Assembly (NCBI GenBank): GCA_037439945.1
Contig: JBBIVA010000004.1
Span: forward strand, 1 to 64,000
DNA: 64,000 nt
Source: CALEUX01 sp037439945
GTDB lineage: Bacteria; Bacteroidota; Bacteroidia; Bacteroidales; Marinilabiliaceae
Direction: 5' to 3'
This document shows positions 62,223 to 64,000 of the stretch, in pieces. Both the position numbers and the translations under genes were made by a program. Under the pieces are notes generated by a model. That model was not told the DNA's origin and made no database searches. It saw only the letters and a program-made list of their open reading frames with translations. Position 1 is the stretch's first letter, and each line of letters starts with the position of its first letter.

Positions 62223-63770
62223 TTATAATTTTAACCTGGCTGCCAAAACCCACGGACTTACCTGACGGATGCTGTTGATGGCATACCTTGCGCCATTTTC
62301 GCCTTCCATTGCAGCAACTGCAGCCGTAATAACTGCTACATCATCATTATTATCCGAACTAACTTCAATTTCCTGTTTAGATTCAGTACCGGCCTTTTTT
62401 TGTTCAGGTTCAATTTGTTGGTTAAGTGTCCCATCTTTACGCATCTTAAAGAATTTCTCAGCCACCTGGGGCAATAATGCATAGGTTAAAACATCTTCAT
62501 CCTGAATGATATAATCCTTTATTTTTTCTTTTGTTTTTTCCAGTTCAGGTTCAAGCAAATCTGCCGGACGACAAGTGATTGGCCCCTCATCGCCCAATAT
62601 TTTTTTTGTCAGCTCAGTGCTTATAGGGGCAGGAGTCCGGCCATATTCGCCCTTTACAATTCCTTTAGACTCTTTAGGTACCATTTTGTACCTTTCGCCC
62701 ATCAGAACATTAAATACAGCCTGTGTACCAACAATCTGGCTCGATGGGGTTACCAAGGGCGGGTATCCAAAATCTTTTCTTACTCTGGGTACTTCTTGCA
62801 AAACTTCATCGTACTTATCAAGGGCATTTGATTGTTTCAACTGTGATATCAAATTTGAAATCATTCCACCCGGAACCTGGTAAATTAGGGCATTTACATC
62901 AATTCCCATAACCTTAGGGTCAAGAAGCCCGCTTTCAATCCATTTATCCTTCATTGGCCTGAAATATTCAGCAATTTCACTAAGTTTTACCAAGTCGAGA
63001 CCTGAATCACGTTCTGTACCTTGTATAGAGGCAACCAAAGGTTCTGTGGCAGGTTGTGATGTGCCTAAAGCCATTGGGGAGATGGCCGTATCAACCACAT
63101 CAACCCCGGCTTCAATGGCTTTTAAAAGGGTCATTGACGCTAAACCACTGGTATAGTGGGTATGCAACTGAACAGGAAGCTTTATCTTGGATTTTATCGC
63201 TTTAACCAATTCATAGGCATCGTAGGGTTTTAATAAACCGGCCATATCCTTGATACAAATAGAGTGTGCACCCATATCCTCAAAAATTTTCGCATCCTGA
63301 ACGAATAGGTCAAATTTGTGTACCGGACTGGTAGTATATGAAATACAAGCCTGGGCATGGCCCCCTTCTTTAATACAGGCTTTTATTGACTTTTCAATAT
63401 TTCTGTGATCATTAAGGGCATCGAAAATACGGATAATATCCATTCCGTTGGCCACAGCTTTCTGAACAAAATACTCGACAACATCATCTGCATAGTGTTT
63501 ATAACCTAAAAGGTTCTGGCCCCTTAACAACATTTGCAATGGGGTATTTTTTGCAAGTGCCTTTATTTTTCTCAGCCTGTCCCATGGATCTTCGTTTAAA
63601 AATCTGATACATGCATCAAATGTTGCCCCACCCCAGGCTTCCAAAGAATGATAACCAATATTGTCAAGTTTTTCTATAATGGGCAACATCTCTTCGGTTC
63701 TCATACGGGTAGCTATTAACGATTGGTGTGCATCCCTAAGAACTGTTTCTGTTATTCTTACCTTATTCAT
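62223..63770 (-). CDS. oadA: Oxaloacetate decarboxylase / carboxyltransferase subunit A
   Basis: A 515-residue cytoplasmic carboxyltransferase subunit that moves CO2 between oxaloacetate and carboxybiotin. It has the family start VRITETVLRDAHQSLIATRM, the metal and biotin-site blocks LEAWGGATFDACIRFLNEDP and LLRGQNLLGYKHYADDVV, IRIFDALNDHRNIE, LPVQLHTHYTSGLASMTLLK, and the PYC_OADA domain in the second half. No biotin-lysine domain is attached; a separate biotinyl protein is encoded just upstream (63908-64000). The end YAINSIRQVSPWVLAARLKL is Bacteroidota-like. Could function with a sodium-pumping OadB/GcdB outside the window. Confidence 0.9.
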   Translation of the reverse strand: MNKVRITETVLRDAHQSLIATRMRTEEMLPIIEKLDNIGYHSLEAWGGATFDACIRFLNEDPWDRLRKIKALAKNTPLQMLLRGQNLLGYKHYADDVVEYFVQKAVANGMDIIRIFDALNDHRNIEKSIKACIKEGGHAQACISYTTSPVHKFDLFVQDAKIFEDMGAHSICIKDMAGLLKPYDAYELVKAIKSKIKLPVQLHTHYTSGLASMTLLKAIEAGVDVVDTAISPMALGTSQPATEPLVASIQGTERDSGLDLVKLSEIAEYFRPMKDKWIESGLLDPKVMGIDVNALIYQVPGGMISNLISQLKQSNALDKYDEVLQEVPRVRKDFGYPPLVTPSSQIVGTQAVFNVLMGERYKMVPKESKGIVKGEYGRTPAPISTELTKKILGDEGPITCRPADLLEPELEKTKEKIKDYIIQDEDVLTYALLPQVAEKFFKMRKDGTLNQQIEPEQKKAGTESKQEIEVSSDNNDDVAVITAAVAAMEGENGARYAINSIRQVSPWVLAARLKL

Positions 63771-63907
63771 AATAAATTAATAAAAAACACTCAGACGGAA
63801 CCATATTATCTAGTACCTGTAAATTATTCCTCTGATCAATGTTAAATACAACAATATATTTATGTCACAAATAGAAAGGTTAAAAACAAATGCATACAGA
63901 ATAAAAA

Positions 63908-64000
63908 CTACTCTATAATAATAAGTACTTCTCCTGCAGAAATTACAGCGCCTTCTGACGTTTTAACTTCTGAAACAACCCCATCAATTGGTGATGTTAA
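63908..64000 (-). CDS. Biotinyl-domain protein, C-terminal end (partial)
   Basis: The frame runs off the right edge. The last 30 residues read LTSPIDGVVSEVKTSEGAVI and SAGEVLIIIE, then TAG at 63908-63910. This is the C-terminal half of a biotin/lipoyl attachment hammerhead; the lysine motif (AMKM) would lie further upstream, outside the window. Being 138 bases upstream of oadA in the same direction, it is most likely the biotin carrier of the same decarboxylase. Confidence 0.8.
   Translation of the reverse strand, partial: LTSPIDGVVSEVKTSEGAVISAGEVLIIIE

Noticed and set aside
1..64000. Search by eye for tRNA genes, rRNA, CRISPR arrays and complete insertion sequences
   Set aside because: None could be supported. 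Intergenic hairpins found are terminators or the dispersed elements described.

Overview
The window is AT-rich chromosomal DNA from a member of the Bacteroidota. It is probably a free-living, pectin-using relative of the Marinilabiliales/Prolixibacteraceae, but that genus-level placement is a guess. The phylum call rests on a SusC/SusD pair, a one-protein hybrid two-component regulator (HTCS), DUF3127, many short lipoprotein signal peptides and TAnnTTTG-like promoter boxes. No rRNA, tRNA, CRISPR array or complete insertion sequence was seen.

Positions 1-13,200 hold ordinary housekeeping and small accessory genes. These are a lipoprotein, a short SSB, DUF3127, a cyclophilin, MscL, a pRiA4b ORF-3 family protein, two GNAT acetyltransferases (one frameshifted), two FKBP isomerases, a DUF6807/PmoA-like secreted protein, MnmD, a transaldolase-like aldolase, a PepSY membrane protein and an RRM protein. 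Positions 13,600-17,900 carry a CDF metal exporter and a small variable island: a 5'-truncated RHS protein with an HExxH C-terminal domain, an overlapping exported partner gene, and a truncated XRE-type regulator.

Positions 18,150-61,900 are one large pectin and uronate catabolic region. The cytoplasmic part runs leftward as a BNR-4 protein, kduI, a KdgF-like cupin, kduD and a DUF4861 protein. Divergent from a LacI regulator, it runs rightward as uxaC, kdgK, eda, an SDR mannonate oxidoreductase, a second PfkB kinase, a LarA-like enzyme and gnd/gntZ. A strong terminator follows, then a TRAP transporter, a second LacI regulator and uxaE. The extracellular and periplasmic part runs leftward from an HTCS: CE8, GH43, GH28, CE12, SusC, SusD, a DUF4957/DUF5123-like surface protein, GH105, PL1, DUF4861 and GH28. 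Positions 62,223-64,000 hold oxaloacetate decarboxylase subunit A and the end of a biotinyl-domain protein.

Unsaturated uronates can be followed completely: GH105/PL1, then KdgF, KduI, KduD, KdgK and Eda to pyruvate and glyceraldehyde-3-phosphate. Galacturonate and glucuronate can be followed through UxaC, UxaE and the SDR to mannonate, but no mannonate dehydratase (UxuA) is present. The next genes are instead a LarA-like enzyme with all its signature residues, an extra PfkB kinase and 6-phosphogluconate dehydrogenase. D-mannonate and D-gluconate are C2 epimers. This suggests a shunt of mannonate to gluconate to 6-phosphogluconate to ribulose-5-phosphate, and it is the most interesting hypothesis in the window.

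Two families of dispersed intergenic elements were also found. One carries a decaying short ORF and in three of four copies abuts the start codon of the next gene.
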